NCBI RefSeq assembly: GCF_001010415.1
Contig: NZ_JPLE01000012.1
Span: 1-64,000, forward strand
Direction: 5' to 3'
Length of the DNA stretch: 64,000 nt
DNA from: Xanthomonas pisi DSM 18956
GTDB lineage: Bacteria > Pseudomonadota > Gammaproteobacteria > Xanthomonadales > Xanthomonadaceae
Positions 32,998-42,329 of this stretch are shown piece by piece. The notes under the pieces are model-generated. The model saw only the letters and a list, made by a program, of their open reading frames with translations. It was not told the origin of the DNA and made no database searches. Position 1 is the first letter of the stretch. Each line of letters starts with the position of its first letter. The translations under genes and the position numbers were made by a program.

Positions 32998-34329
32998 ATG
33001 AAAAAGCTCACCGGGATCGGCGCGGCCGAATACGCGCGCCGGCGCAAGCAGCTCATGCAGATGGCCGGCGAGCAGGCCATCCTGATCCTGCCGGCCGCGC
33101 CGGAACGCATCCGCAGCCACGACACCCATTACCCGTACCGGCAGGATTCGGACTTCTGGTATCTGAGCGGGTTTCCCGAGCCGGAAGCGGTGCTGGTGCT
33201 GGTGCCCGGCCGCAAGCATGGCGAAGCGATCCTGTTCTGCCGCGAGCGCGACGCCGAGCGCGAAGCCTGGGATGGCCCGCGCGAGGGCCAGGAAGGGGCG
33301 GTGGAACGCTACGGCATGGACGATGCGTACCCCATCGACGATGTCGACGACATCCTGCCAGGCCTGCTGGAAGGCCGCAGCCGGGTCTATTACCACTTCG
33401 GGCGCGATGTCGATTTCGATCTCAAGCTGATCGGCTGGCTCAAGCGGGTGCGCGAGCAGGTGCGTCATGGCGCGCAGCCGCCGCACGAATTCCTTGAGCT
33501 GGGACATCTGCTGCACGAGCAGCGGCTGTTCAAATCGCGCGACGAAATCGCCTTGATGCAGCAGGCCGCCGATATCAGCGTGCGCGCGCATCGTGCGGCG
33601 ATGCGGCTGGCGCGTCCGGGCGTGCACGAATACGAGCTGCAGGCCGAGGTGGAGCGCGTGTTCCGCGCTGCCGATGCGTGGCCGGCGTACGGCAGCATCG
33701 TCGGCACCGGCAGCAATGCCTGTGTGCTGCATTACCGCGCCAACAACGCGCGCAGCCGCGACGGCGACCTGGTGCTGATCGATGCCGGCGCCGAGTACCG
33801 CGGCTATGCGGCCGACATCACCCGCACCTTTCCGGTCAATGGCCGCTTCACGCCCGCGCAGCGCGCATTGCACGACGTGGTCGGTGCCGCGCAGGCGGCC
33901 GCGCTCGCACAGGCACGCCCCGGCGTGGCATACGAAGCCGGCCATCTGGCTGCGGTGGAAACCCTGACCGAGGGGCTGCTGCGCCTGGGCCTGCTGAAGG
34001 GCAAGCTGGAGCGCAACATCGCCGAGGAGCAGTACAAGCGCTTCTATCGGCACAAGACCGGGCACTGGCTGGGCCTGGACGTCCATGACGTTGGCGATTA
34101 CCGGTTGGCCGGCGATTCGCGGCTGCTGGAGCCCGGGATGGTGTTCACCATCGAACCGGGGCTCTATGTGTCGGCCGACGATGCCAGCGTGGATGCCAAG
34201 TGGCGCGGCATCGGCATCCGCACCGAAGACGATGTGCTGATCACCGGCGATGGCCATCGCGTGATCACCGATGCGCTGGCGCGCAGCGCCGATGCAATCG
34301 AAGCGGAGATGGCCGGCATCGGCGGGTAA
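32998..34329 (+). CDS. pepP: Xaa-Pro aminopeptidase P
   Basis: A 443-residue metallopeptidase that removes an N-terminal residue preceding proline. The N-terminal creatinase-like domain (RIRSHDTHYPYRQDSDFWYLSGFPEPEAVLVL) is followed by the pita-bread domain with all five metal ligands: two aspartates in LIDAGAEYRGYAADITRTF, histidine in KTGHWLGLDVHD, glutamate in TIEPGLY and glutamate in IRTEDDV. ATG 32998 is 14 bp after the UPF0149 stop. The ubiH gene that often follows is not present here. Confidence 0.95.
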   Translation: MKKLTGIGAAEYARRRKQLMQMAGEQAILILPAAPERIRSHDTHYPYRQDSDFWYLSGFPEPEAVLVLVPGRKHGEAILFCRERDAEREAWDGPREGQEGAVERYGMDDAYPIDDVDDILPGLLEGRSRVYYHFGRDVDFDLKLIGWLKRVREQVRHGAQPPHEFLELGHLLHEQRLFKSRDEIALMQQAADISVRAHRAAMRLARPGVHEYELQAEVERVFRAADAWPAYGSIVGTGSNACVLHYRANNARSRDGDLVLIDAGAEYRGYAADITRTFPVNGRFTPAQRALHDVVGAAQAAALAQARPGVAYEAGHLAAVETLTEGLLRLGLLKGKLERNIAEEQYKRFYRHKTGHWLGLDVHDVGDYRLAGDSRLLEPGMVFTIEPGLYVSADDASVDAKWRGIGIRTEDDVLITGDGHRVITDALARSADAIEAEMAGIGG

Positions 34330-34569
34330 GTGTTGGCGGATGGCTCGGCAGGACGCCGGCCGCCTTGCCGTTGGCGCCTTCACAACGCCGCAGGGCGCCT
34401 GGCCTGGAGAGGCATCTCCCCAGGCGGGTGATCGACGGCGCAATCGCACGTGCGACTCGAGAGGCGCGATGGATGCAATCGTCCGCCCGGCGTGCATCCA
34501 ACGCACCTCGGGCTCGGTGGAGGCGACCGTTGCCGGGCGCGCCGCAGGCACGACGCGCCGGTGGTTTCA

Positions 34570-34965
34570 TCAGCCCAGCTGCGGCGTCTGCGTGCGCTCC
34601 GGCCGTTGCAGCGCCTCGCCAGGTGCGGCGATCTGCCGCGCGCGCTCGAATGATTGTTCCTCGGGCATGGCCAGCGCCTGCTCGGTTTTCATGTGCGCGC
34701 GCAGATGTGCCGGGTTGGCGGGGTCGCCCTGCACCACGAACACGTTTTCGCCGCCGTGCACCCCGGTCTTGTTCGCTTCGCTCATCAGCACGTGATCCAC
34801 GCGAGACAGCCCGCCTTCCTTCGCCAGTGGCAGCAAGGCAGCGGTCAGTCGCGCGCTGGTCTGGTCTGGAGCGCGCCCGTGCGCGGCGTCGATCGCATGC
34901 ACGCCGCGTTCGATCTGCTGATACATCGGGTGGTCCGGGTGCGAGGTCTGGCGTGGATCGTTCAT
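34570..34965 (-). CDS. Stand-alone XVIPCD protein (type IV secretion-effector domain)
   Basis: A 131-residue protein made up almost entirely of an XVIPCD, the C-terminal domain by which Xanthomonadales X-Tfe toxins are recognised by the VirD4 coupling protein of the killing type IV system. Signature stretches: HPDHPMYQQIERGVHAID, LTAALLPLAKEGGLSRVDHVLMSE, GENVFVVQGDPANPAHLRAHMKTEQAL, and a Gln/Pro-rich tail. No toxin domain precedes it: only 9 further codons could be read upstream before pepQ. No immunity-protein-like gene is adjacent. It may be a signal-only protein, a regulator/decoy, or a remnant. A ribosome-binding site (CGGAG) lies nine bases before ATG 34965. Confidence 0.82.
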   Translation of the reverse strand: MNDPRQTSHPDHPMYQQIERGVHAIDAAHGRAPDQTSARLTAALLPLAKEGGLSRVDHVLMSEANKTGVHGGENVFVVQGDPANPAHLRAHMKTEQALAMPEEQSFERARQIAAPGEALQRPERTQTPQLG

Positions 34966-34980
34966 GGCGATGCTCCGTGC

Positions 34981-34993
34981 TGTGCAATGCACA
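34981..34993. promoter_or_regulatory. Palindrome before the XVIPCD gene
   Basis: TGTGCA-A-TGCACA is a perfect 6-bp inverted repeat about one base, lying between the pepQ stop and the XVIPCD ribosome-binding site. A candidate operator. Confidence 0.3.
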
Positions 34994-34995
34994 TC

Positions 34996-36321
34996 TTAAG
35001 GTGCGGCAAAGACCGGGCGGGTCAGGTTTTCCGGTGCGTCATCGGTGCACACCACCTCGTCTTCGATGCGGATGCCGCCGTAAGGCTTGAACTGCCCTAC
35101 GCGCTGCCAGTCGACACTGGCGGCGTGGCCGTTCTTTTTGACCTCGTCCAGCAGCATGTCGATGAAGTACACGCCGGGCTCGATGGTCACCACCATGCCG
35201 GGTTCCAGGACGCGGGTCAGGCGCAGATACGGGTGGCCGGCGGGGCGCTCGATACGCCCGCCGCGGTCGCTGGCGGCGAAGCCGGCCACATCGTGCACCT
35301 GCAAGCCGATCAGGTGGCCCAGGCCGTGCGGGAAGAACGCGGCGCTGACGCCGGTGGCCAATGCAGCCTCCGGTGACACAGTGAGGATGCCGAATTCCTT
35401 GAGGATGCCCATCAGCGCCAGATGCGCGTCCACATGCAGCTGCTTGTAATCCACCCCGGCGCGCACGCTCTGGCCCATGCGCACCTGGGCGGCATCCACC
35501 GCATCGATCAGGGCCTGGAATTCGCTGCCGGTGTCGGCGGCGTAGGTGCGGGTGATGTCGCTTGCATAACCGTGTGCCGACGCGCCGGCATCGATCAGGA
35601 AGCTGCGCAGCGGTTGCGGGGCGTGCTGGCCCAGCTCGGTGTAGTGCAGCACCGCACCGTGTTCGTTGAGCGCGATGATGTTGCCGTACGGCAGCTCGTT
35701 GGCATCCTGGCCCACTGCCGCGCAGTAGGCCATGTGGATGCCGAATTCGCTCTGGCCAGCGCGAAACGCGGCTTCGGCGGCGCGGTGGCCGCGGACGGCC
35801 AGTTGCTGGGCGATGCGCATCAGCGCCAGTTCGTACGGCGTCTTGAAGGCGCGTCGATAGTCCAGGTAATCGATGACCGGCTGCGGGTTGTTCGGCACGT
35901 AGGCGCCCAAGGCGCTGCGCGCCTCGCCCAGGATGGCGCAGCGTTCGCTGCGCGTGGGCAGCAGCTTCAATGCCTCGTCCGGAGTGCGGATGATGTGGAT
36001 GTCGCAGTGCTCCACCCACCAGCCGCTGGGGGCGTCGGGCACCACGTGCCAGTAGTCGAACGGCTGATAGAAGATCACCGTCGGGCGCTGGCCCGGTGTG
36101 TAGATCAGCCAGCTGTTGGGGATGCGCGTCAGCGGCACCCAGGTCTTGAACTGCGGGTTGACCGCGTACGGGTAATCGCGGTCGTCGAACACCTGGTAAT
36201 GCGTGGTGCCGCTGGGCACCACCAGGTGATCGAAACCGCCGCGCTGCAACGCTTCATCGGCGCGCGCGCTGAGCGTCCGCAGGTGGTCGGAATACAGGCG
36301 GCTCATGGAAGGCTGGGTCAT
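34996..36321 (-). CDS. pepQ: Xaa-Pro dipeptidase
   Basis: A 441-residue prolidase hydrolysing Xaa-Pro dipeptides; members also act as organophosphate hydrolases. The pita-bread metal site is complete: LIDAGASAHGYASDITRTY, HGLGHLIGLQVHD, TIEPGVY and IRIEDEV. The N-terminal domain contains VVPSGTTHYQVFDDRDYPYAVNPQFKTWVPL, characteristic of bacterial PepQ. Followed after 30 bp by the XVIPCD gene on the same strand. Confidence 0.94.
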   Translation of the reverse strand: MTQPSMSRLYSDHLRTLSARADEALQRGGFDHLVVPSGTTHYQVFDDRDYPYAVNPQFKTWVPLTRIPNSWLIYTPGQRPTVIFYQPFDYWHVVPDAPSGWWVEHCDIHIIRTPDEALKLLPTRSERCAILGEARSALGAYVPNNPQPVIDYLDYRRAFKTPYELALMRIAQQLAVRGHRAAEAAFRAGQSEFGIHMAYCAAVGQDANELPYGNIIALNEHGAVLHYTELGQHAPQPLRSFLIDAGASAHGYASDITRTYAADTGSEFQALIDAVDAAQVRMGQSVRAGVDYKQLHVDAHLALMGILKEFGILTVSPEAALATGVSAAFFPHGLGHLIGLQVHDVAGFAASDRGGRIERPAGHPYLRLTRVLEPGMVVTIEPGVYFIDMLLDEVKKNGHAASVDWQRVGQFKPYGGIRIEDEVVCTDDAPENLTRPVFAAP

Positions 36322-36381
36322 GCGGAACTCGGTCGGCGGTGCAGGGCAGGCCGCAAGTTTGCCGCAAACCCTGTGAATCGG

Positions 36382-36729
36382 TCAGCCGACCATGTGTTCT
36401 TCGGCGATCCACGCACGCAGGCGCAGGCGATGCGGCTCGGACATGCTCAGGAAGCGAAAGCCTGCCCAGGCCTGCCCCGGCGCATGCGCGGCTTCGGACC
36501 ACAGCAGATGCACGCCGACATCGATTTCGGTGGCGCGTCCGATGCGTTCGGGCAGGCTGAAACGCAGCTGATACAGCGCGTCCTCGTGCAGTGGAACCGA
36601 GGCCAGCAGCAGCATGCCGGTTTCGGAGACATTGCCGACCCGGCCGATCTGCGCTTCGCTGAGCATGTCGACCACCGGCACCAGGTCGCTGGGCTGGCGG
36701 CGCGGAGCGCGGCGGGTGTCCTGGATCAT
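36382..36729 (-). CDS. PilZ-domain protein
   Basis: A 115-residue single PilZ domain, a cyclic-di-GMP receptor fold. The N-terminal RRAPRR supplies the RxxxR motif and GNVSETGMLLL the [D/N]xSxxG motif, so c-di-GMP binding is likely. Its ATG overlaps the stop of the large DUF1631 gene upstream, implying coupled translation and related function. Confidence 0.87.
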   Translation of the reverse strand: MIQDTRRAPRRQPSDLVPVVDMLSEAQIGRVGNVSETGMLLLASVPLHEDALYQLRFSLPERIGRATEIDVGVHLLWSEAAHAPGQAWAGFRFLSMSEPHRLRLRAWIAEEHMVG

Positions 36730-39137
36730 GCGGATGCCTCATCGGGGGAGTGGCCGGCCAGGCTGCGCAGCGTGCGCACGGTGGCATGCCAGGCGCGATC
36801 GATCAGCCGCGACTTTTCTTCCACCAGCAAGCGGGCCTGGCCGCTGGCCATCAGCCGCGCCAGGCCATCGAGTGATTGCTCGCCGAGTTTTTGCCCGCGC
36901 TGATTGACGAATAACGCGTTGCCGGTCATCGGGCTGTACCAGGACAGGCGTTGCCGGCGCAGATCGCCTTGTTGATTGATCACGAATTCGAACCAGGTGC
37001 CGAAGGGCAGGCTGCGCAGTTGCACGTAGCAGGCTTCCTCGTCAGGCGTCCGTGGCGTGGTGGACGGCTTGCGCGTGACGGTGTCGCCCTGATCGCCCAG
37101 GCGGGCACGCGCCTTGAGTTTGGCGGTGAGTTCGGTGCGCGAGGTGAGTTCGTCCTCGCCACCGGGCGTGGACAGGCGCCGCGCGATCGCAGCCGCTTCA
37201 TCGTGGTGATAGCCGACCTGCAGCAGCGCCGTTTCGACATCGGTCCCCAGCGCGATGTCGGTCGGCAGGCCCTTGCTGCGGCAGGTGACCTCGGCGATGC
37301 GTGCGGTCAGGGCCTGGCGCTCGTTCCATTCGGGTGATTGTTCGCCCTGCCGCAGCAAGGTGAGCGTAAGCACGTCCGACCACGCCTGGCGCAGCAGCGA
37401 TTGCACGAAGCGCGGCGGCGCGCTGTCTTGGCAGAGTTGCTCGATGCGCGCCTGCGCCTGCTGTTTGGCCGATTCCAGCCGTTCCTTGCCGCGTGCGGCA
37501 TCCACATGCCTGCGTTCGGCCACCTCGGCCTTGCGCGCCAGGTTGCGCAGATGGGTCTGGATGTCGTCGTTGGCGGCGGCGAACACCGCCTCGTCGCCCT
37601 GGTAGTCGTTGACGATCCTGTCGACCGCGCTGCCCAGCTTGTGCAACAGCTGCGGGTCGATATCGTCTTCGCCCAGCCATACCGCGCCGGACTCGGCCAC
37701 GGTGTTGAGCAACTCGCGCACCGGGTGCTGGTCGCGCACGAAGAAATGCGTGTCGGCCAAGGCGGCGCGCACCACCGGCACCTGCAGCTTGGCGAGCAGT
37801 GCCTGCGCCGGCGTGTGCTCGCGCACTTCGCGCTGCATCTGCGCGTAGAGCAGGCCGAGCAGATCGAAGGTGTCGTTGTCCTGCGGCGATAGCGCGGCCT
37901 GTGCACCGTGCTCGGCGCGCAGCAGCTCCAGGACCTGACGCTGCACCGCATCGATGCCGGCGGCCTGCGGCGTTGCAGCCGCCTGTGCGCTCAGCGCGCC
38001 CTGCAGGCTGGCCAGCGCCTCGCCGAGCGCTGCCTTGGGCACGCTGACCGGCGCCGGGCCAGCGGGCTGCGCATGCGCTTGCGCCGCCGCCTGCGCCAGG
38101 CTGCCCGGCGCGCCGCCCGGCTGTGCACGAGCGCCGCCCGCCGCCTGCGACTGGCGGGCCGAGGACATCAAGCCGCCCAGCGCGTGGGCCACATCGTCCA
38201 GTGCGGGTGAGGCCGCTTGCGCGGCTGCCGATGCGATGGGCGCAATCGCGGAAGTGCCGTGCGCATCGAGCAGCGCGCTCTGCCATGCGGTTGGTGTGGA
38301 ATGGCCATTCCAGGCCGTGGCCGGGCGCGGGCTGCGTTGCGCGGCGCCGGGCGTGCCCGAGGGGGCAGCCCCGCTGGGCGCAGCTGCGCTGCCCGGCAAG
38401 CTGCGACGTGTCTGTACCTGCGTGGGTCTGACCAGATACGGGTGGTAGATCAGCCCGGGCAGGATGCCTTCCTGCGCCAGCGTGCCGTTGGCGCGCTCGT
38501 ACATGTCGCCCAGTCGATCCATCACCTGGTGTTCGAACACCTTGTACAGCGCCAGCTGACCCTCCAGGTTGAGGCCCAGGGTCTGGCCGCACTCGCGCAC
38601 GATCCGGCACAGCGCGTAGGGGCCAAGCGGCAGGGCATCCAGCTCGAACTCCGGCACCGCGCCGATCACCGCCAGCCGCTGCGCCAGCAATTGCAGCGCA
38701 TCGGCCCGGCGTGAGGTTTCGCGCCGGGCGATGTCGCTGAGCACGATACCGCGGTCGATATCGGTGTCTTCCACCAGGGTCAGCATCTGCGGCTGAGCCG
38801 CCATCTCGGCCGGCGGTGTCAGGCTGGGGCGATCGCGCAGCGTCGCCAGATCCTGCGCCAGATGCTGCAGGAACAGCTGCGGGAACTGGTCGATGTGATC
38901 GCGCAGCCTGCGCATCTGCGCGTATGTGTCGGCCTGGATCTGGCTGTTGCGCGCATGTTCGGCCTGATGCAGCAGCGCGCGCTCCAGCTCGACGATGGTC
39001 AATCGCAGCGGGCCACCGAGCGCCTGCACGCAGTGCGCATGCAGCATGCCCAGCAGGCGGCGGCCACGCGCGGACACCGGTGCCGCGGCGATCGGGCCGC
39101 TGAGTGTGGGCTGCAGGGAAGAGGCGGGCGTGGACAT
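36726..39137 (-). CDS. DUF1631-family protein
   Basis: An 803-residue cytoplasmic protein. The N-terminal ~250 residues and C-terminal ~350 residues are conserved helical DUF1631 regions; the middle (~255-400) is a low-complexity Ala/Gly/Pro/Gln linker. The extreme C-terminus (LPFGTWFEFV, QRLSWYSPMTGNALFVNQRGQ) is PilZ-like in character. The family is linked to cyclic-di-GMP and thymidine phosphorylase-like annotations of doubtful value. Start is uncertain: ATG 39137 (MSTPASS) is used; ATG 39179 (MLHSSRF) has a better upstream GGGAAA. Overlaps PilZ by ATGA. Confidence 0.82.
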   Translation of the reverse strand: MSTPASSLQPTLSGPIAAAPVSARGRRLLGMLHAHCVQALGGPLRLTIVELERALLHQAEHARNSQIQADTYAQMRRLRDHIDQFPQLFLQHLAQDLATLRDRPSLTPPAEMAAQPQMLTLVEDTDIDRGIVLSDIARRETSRRADALQLLAQRLAVIGAVPEFELDALPLGPYALCRIVRECGQTLGLNLEGQLALYKVFEHQVMDRLGDMYERANGTLAQEGILPGLIYHPYLVRPTQVQTRRSLPGSAAAPSGAAPSGTPGAAQRSPRPATAWNGHSTPTAWQSALLDAHGTSAIAPIASAAAQAASPALDDVAHALGGLMSSARQSQAAGGARAQPGGAPGSLAQAAAQAHAQPAGPAPVSVPKAALGEALASLQGALSAQAAATPQAAGIDAVQRQVLELLRAEHGAQAALSPQDNDTFDLLGLLYAQMQREVREHTPAQALLAKLQVPVVRAALADTHFFVRDQHPVRELLNTVAESGAVWLGEDDIDPQLLHKLGSAVDRIVNDYQGDEAVFAAANDDIQTHLRNLARKAEVAERRHVDAARGKERLESAKQQAQARIEQLCQDSAPPRFVQSLLRQAWSDVLTLTLLRQGEQSPEWNERQALTARIAEVTCRSKGLPTDIALGTDVETALLQVGYHHDEAAAIARRLSTPGGEDELTSRTELTAKLKARARLGDQGDTVTRKPSTTPRTPDEEACYVQLRSLPFGTWFEFVINQQGDLRRQRLSWYSPMTGNALFVNQRGQKLGEQSLDGLARLMASGQARLLVEEKSRLIDRAWHATVRTLRSLAGHSPDEASA

Positions 39138-39331
39138 CCGGGAGGGCGGGCTCGATGCGAAGCGTGAGCTATGTAGCATGTTTTCCCATCGCCCAGCGAC
39201 CCTGTGGGCGCTGGCACGCGATGCGTCGATGTCCTGCGCGTGTGCATCGGCAGGTGAGTGCGTCCACCGCCAGAACCTCGCCAGCCGTCGCGTCGGCGTG
39301 TGGTCGACAGCGCCCGCGGGGCGGTGTGCGG

Positions 39332-40489
39332 TCAGCTCAGGAACAGTTCGACCACATCGTTGGTGAAGCGGCGGCCCAGCTCGGTGGGTACCACGCGCCC
39401 GTGCTGCTCGATCAGCCAACCCTGCGCCACGGCACGCGCCACCGGCGCAGCGATGACTGCGGCAGCCAGGCCGGTCGATGCCTCGAAATCGCTCAGGCGA
39501 AAGCCTTCGTGCAGCCGCAGCAGATTGAGCATGTATTCGAATGGCAAGCGCTGCCGCGGTACGATCTCATCGCCGCCGATGGATGCGGTGGTGCCGGCAC
39601 TGGCCAGATAGCTCTGTGGGTGCTTGTGCTTCCAGCGACGCAGCACGTGTTGCTCGGCACCGGAACTGATCTTGCCGTGCGCACCGGCACCGATGCCCAG
39701 GTAATCGCCGAAGCGCCAGTAGTTGAGGTTGTGCGCGCACTGCCGCCCGGGTTTGGCATACGCGCTGACTTCGTACTGCGCGTAGCCGGCGTCGGCAAGC
39801 ATCGCCTGGCAATGTTCCTGGATATCCCAGGCCGCATCGTCGTCGGGAATGCCTGTGGGCGGCCGCGCGAAGAACACCGTGTTCGGCTCCAGCGTGAGCT
39901 GGTAATGCGACATGTGGGTGGGCTGTAGCGCGAAGGCGCGCTCAAGATCGTGCTCGGCCTGCAGCAGCGTCTGCTCGGGCAGCGCATACATCAGGTCGAT
40001 ATTGAAATTGTCGTAGCCGGCATCCTGCGCCAGCTTGATCGCACGCTCGGCATCGGCGCTGTCATGGATACGGCCCAGCCGCTGCAATGCCGCATCGTCG
40101 AAGGTCTGCACCCCGAAGCTCAGGCGGTTCACGCCGGCCGCCCGGTAATGCTCGAAGCGGCCGTGCTCGGCCGTGCCCGGATTGGTTTCCAGGGTGATTT
40201 CCAGGTTCGGCGCAAACCGCAGCCGCGCGGCGGCGGCCTGCAAAAAGCGGTCGATCGCCTCGGCCGGAAACAGGCTAGGCGTACCGCCACCGAAGAACAC
40301 CGAATGCACCACTCGCCCCCACACCAGCGGCAGGTCCGCATCCAGGTCGCGGATCAATGCATCCACATAGTCCTCGAACGGCAGCACGCCCTTGGCCGCA
40401 TGCGAGTTGAAATCGCAGTACGGGCATTTGCGCACGCACCAGGGCAGGTGCACGTAGAGCGAGAGCGGGGGCGGGATCAGGTCGGGCAC
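39332..40489 (-). CDS. hemW: Radical SAM heme chaperone HemW
   Basis: A 385-residue radical SAM protein often misnamed oxygen-independent coproporphyrinogen oxidase. The iron-sulfur motif is CVRKCPYCDF (C18, C22, C25), followed by FFGGGTPSLF, ETNPGT and LSFGVQTFDDAAL. HemW delivers heme rather than oxidising coproporphyrinogen. The start codon is GTG at 40489, 16 bp after the rdgB stop. Part of the rph-VOC-rdgB-hemW run, where rdgB-hemW adjacency is widespread in gammaproteobacteria. Confidence 0.93.
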   Translation of the reverse strand: MPDLIPPPLSLYVHLPWCVRKCPYCDFNSHAAKGVLPFEDYVDALIRDLDADLPLVWGRVVHSVFFGGGTPSLFPAEAIDRFLQAAAARLRFAPNLEITLETNPGTAEHGRFEHYRAAGVNRLSFGVQTFDDAALQRLGRIHDSADAERAIKLAQDAGYDNFNIDLMYALPEQTLLQAEHDLERAFALQPTHMSHYQLTLEPNTVFFARPPTGIPDDDAAWDIQEHCQAMLADAGYAQYEVSAYAKPGRQCAHNLNYWRFGDYLGIGAGAHGKISSGAEQHVLRRWKHKHPQSYLASAGTTASIGGDEIVPRQRLPFEYMLNLLRLHEGFRLSDFEASTGLAAAVIAAPVARAVAQGWLIEQHGRVVPTELGRRFTNDVVELFLS

Positions 40490-40505
40490 TGCGTGAGATC
40501 GTCCG

Positions 40506-41105
40506 TTACAGCGCCAGCGCGTGCAGCTTGTGCTGCAGCGTGGCCAGCGCCACTGCGCGGTGGCTCAGGCGGTTCTTCAGCTCGCTGTCCATTTCCGCCG
40601 CGGTCAGGCCGTACACCGGGTCCAGAAACACCGGGTTGTAGCCAAAGCCGCCATCGCCGCGCGGTTGCGTGGTGATCACGCCTTCCCAGCTGCCTTCGGC
40701 GATCAACGGTTGCGGATCTTCCGGGTGACGCAGCAACACGATCACTGCATAAAAGCGCGCGCTGCGACGTTCGGCGGGCACCTCGCGCATGGCGTCGAGC
40801 AGCTTGGCGTTATTGGCCTGCGCATTGGTCGGGCTGCCGGCGTAGCGCGCGCTGTACAAGCCGGGCGCACCGCCAAGCGCATCGACGATCAGGCCGGAGT
40901 CGTCGGCCAGCGCCGGCAGGCCGGTGACGGCGCTGGCATGGCGTGCCTTGATCAAGGCGTTCTCGACGAAGGTCAGGCCGGTTTCCGGCACATCTTCGAC
41001 ACCCAGCTCTCCCTGCGCCACGATGCGCAGCGGCAGGTCGGCCAGCATGGCGCGCAGTTCTTCCAGCTTGCCGGCGTTGCCGCTGGCCAGGACCAGTTGT
41101 TTCAT
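40506..41105 (-). CDS. rdgB: XTP/dITP pyrophosphatase (RdgB/HAM1)
   Basis: A 199-residue house-cleaning enzyme hydrolysing dITP, XTP and ITP. Motifs: [55 protein letters not shown] (catalytic aspartates), [11 protein letters not shown] and [11 protein letters not shown]. Its ATG overlaps the stop of the VOC gene (ATGA). Full length. Confidence 0.95.
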   Translation of the reverse strand: MKQLVLASGNAGKLEELRAMLADLPLRIVAQGELGVEDVPETGLTFVENALIKARHASAVTGLPALADDSGLIVDALGGAPGLYSARYAGSPTNAQANNAKLLDAMREVPAERRSARFYAVIVLLRHPEDPQPLIAEGSWEGVITTQPRGDGGFGYNPVFLDPVYGLTAAEMDSELKNRLSHRAVALATLQHKLHALAL

Positions 41106-41494
41106 TGCTTGGGCTCCAGCAGATCCCACTTGGTGCCGTACAGATCGCGAAACACCACGACCGTGCCGTACGGCTCTTCGCGCGGGGTTTCCAGGAATTC
41201 CACGCCAAACGCCTGCATCGCCGCGTGGTCGCGCCAGAAGTCGTCGGTGTAGAGGAAATGATCGACACGCCCGCCGGTCTGGTCGCCGATGCGCGCCTGC
41301 TGCGCGGCATCGCCTGGCTGCGCGAGCAGCAACGCCGCCTCCTGCGCGCTGCCCGGGCCGATCACCACCCAGCGCTTGCAGTCGCCAAGTGCGCGGTCTT
41401 CCAGCACCTGAAAGCCCAGCGCGCCGGTGTACCAGGCAATGGCCGCGTCGTAATCGGCGACCAGCAGCGTGGTCAGGGCAATGCGCCGGCTCAT
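41102..41494 (-). CDS. VOC (glyoxalase/bleomycin-resistance fold) protein
   Basis: A 130-residue vicinal-oxygen-chelate protein: [27 protein letters not shown] opens the first beta-alpha-beta unit, and [33 protein letters not shown] the second. Members bind a metal and act on small molecules or sequester drugs; function here is unknown. It is sandwiched between rph and rdgB with overlapping codons at both ends, an unusual companion for these genes. Confidence 0.88.
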   Translation of the reverse strand: MSRRIALTTLLVADYDAAIAWYTGALGFQVLEDRALGDCKRWVVIGPGSAQEAALLLAQPGDAAQQARIGDQTGGRVDHFLYTDDFWRDHAAMQAFGVEFLETPREEPYGTVVVFRDLYGTKWDLLEPKQ

Positions 41495-42216
41495 CCGGCC
41501 AGCGCAGCGCGTTGCAAGGCAAACAGTTCGCCCATGCCCTTTTCGGCCAGGGCGAGCAGCGCATTGAGTTCGTCGCGACGGAACGCGTGGCCTTCGGCAG
41601 TGCCCTGCAGCTCGATGAAACCGCCGCCATCGTTCATCACCACATTCATGTCGGTGTCGCAGTCGCTGTCTTCGGGGTAATCCAGATCCAGTACCGGCTC
41701 GCCGCGATAGATGCCCACCGACACCGCGGCCACCGCGCCGATCAGCGGATGCTTCTTGATGTCGCCACGCTTGAGCAGCAGGTTCACCGCATCGGCCAGC
41801 GCCACGTAGGCGCCGGTGATCGCCGCGGTGCGGGTGCCGCCGTCGGCCTGCAGCACGTCGCAGTCCAGGGTGATGGTGCGCTCGCCCAGCGCATTGCGAT
41901 CCACGCAGGCGCGCAATGCGCGGCCGATCAGACGCTGGATTTCCAGCGTGCGTCCGCCCTGCTTGCCGCGTGCGGCTTCGCGGTCGGAGCGGGTGTGGGT
42001 GGAGCGCGGCAACATGCCGTATTCGGCGGTGACCCAGCCTTCGCCCTTGCCGCGCAGGAAGTTCGGCACGCGGTTTTCCACGCTGGCGGTGCACAGCACG
42101 CGGGTGTCGCCGAAGCTCACCAGCACCGAGCCTTCGGCATGGCGGGTGAAGGAGCGTTCGATGCGCACCGGGCGCAGCTGATCGGCCGTGCGGCCGCTGG
42201 GACGGGAAAAGGTCAT
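41491..42216 (-). CDS. rph: Ribonuclease PH
   Basis: A 241-residue phosphorolytic 3'-5' exoribonuclease that trims tRNA precursors. Motifs: [82 protein letters not shown] and [19 protein letters not shown]. Unlike the inactive E. coli K-12 allele, the frame is intact. Divergent from yicC, a standard arrangement. Confidence 0.95.
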   Translation of the reverse strand: MTFSRPSGRTADQLRPVRIERSFTRHAEGSVLVSFGDTRVLCTASVENRVPNFLRGKGEGWVTAEYGMLPRSTHTRSDREAARGKQGGRTLEIQRLIGRALRACVDRNALGERTITLDCDVLQADGGTRTAAITGAYVALADAVNLLLKRGDIKKHPLIGAVAAVSVGIYRGEPVLDLDYPEDSDCDTDMNVVMNDGGGFIELQGTAEGHAFRRDELNALLALAEKGMGELFALQRAALAG

Positions 42217-42329
42217 GCGATGAGTCCGGAAGTCGGGAGGTTGGTCTTGGCGCCAATGCACGGCGGGCAGCAGCCGGCCGGTGTGGGCGGCTAGGGTACC
42301 ATTCGCGCTTTGACGGTACGGGATTGACG

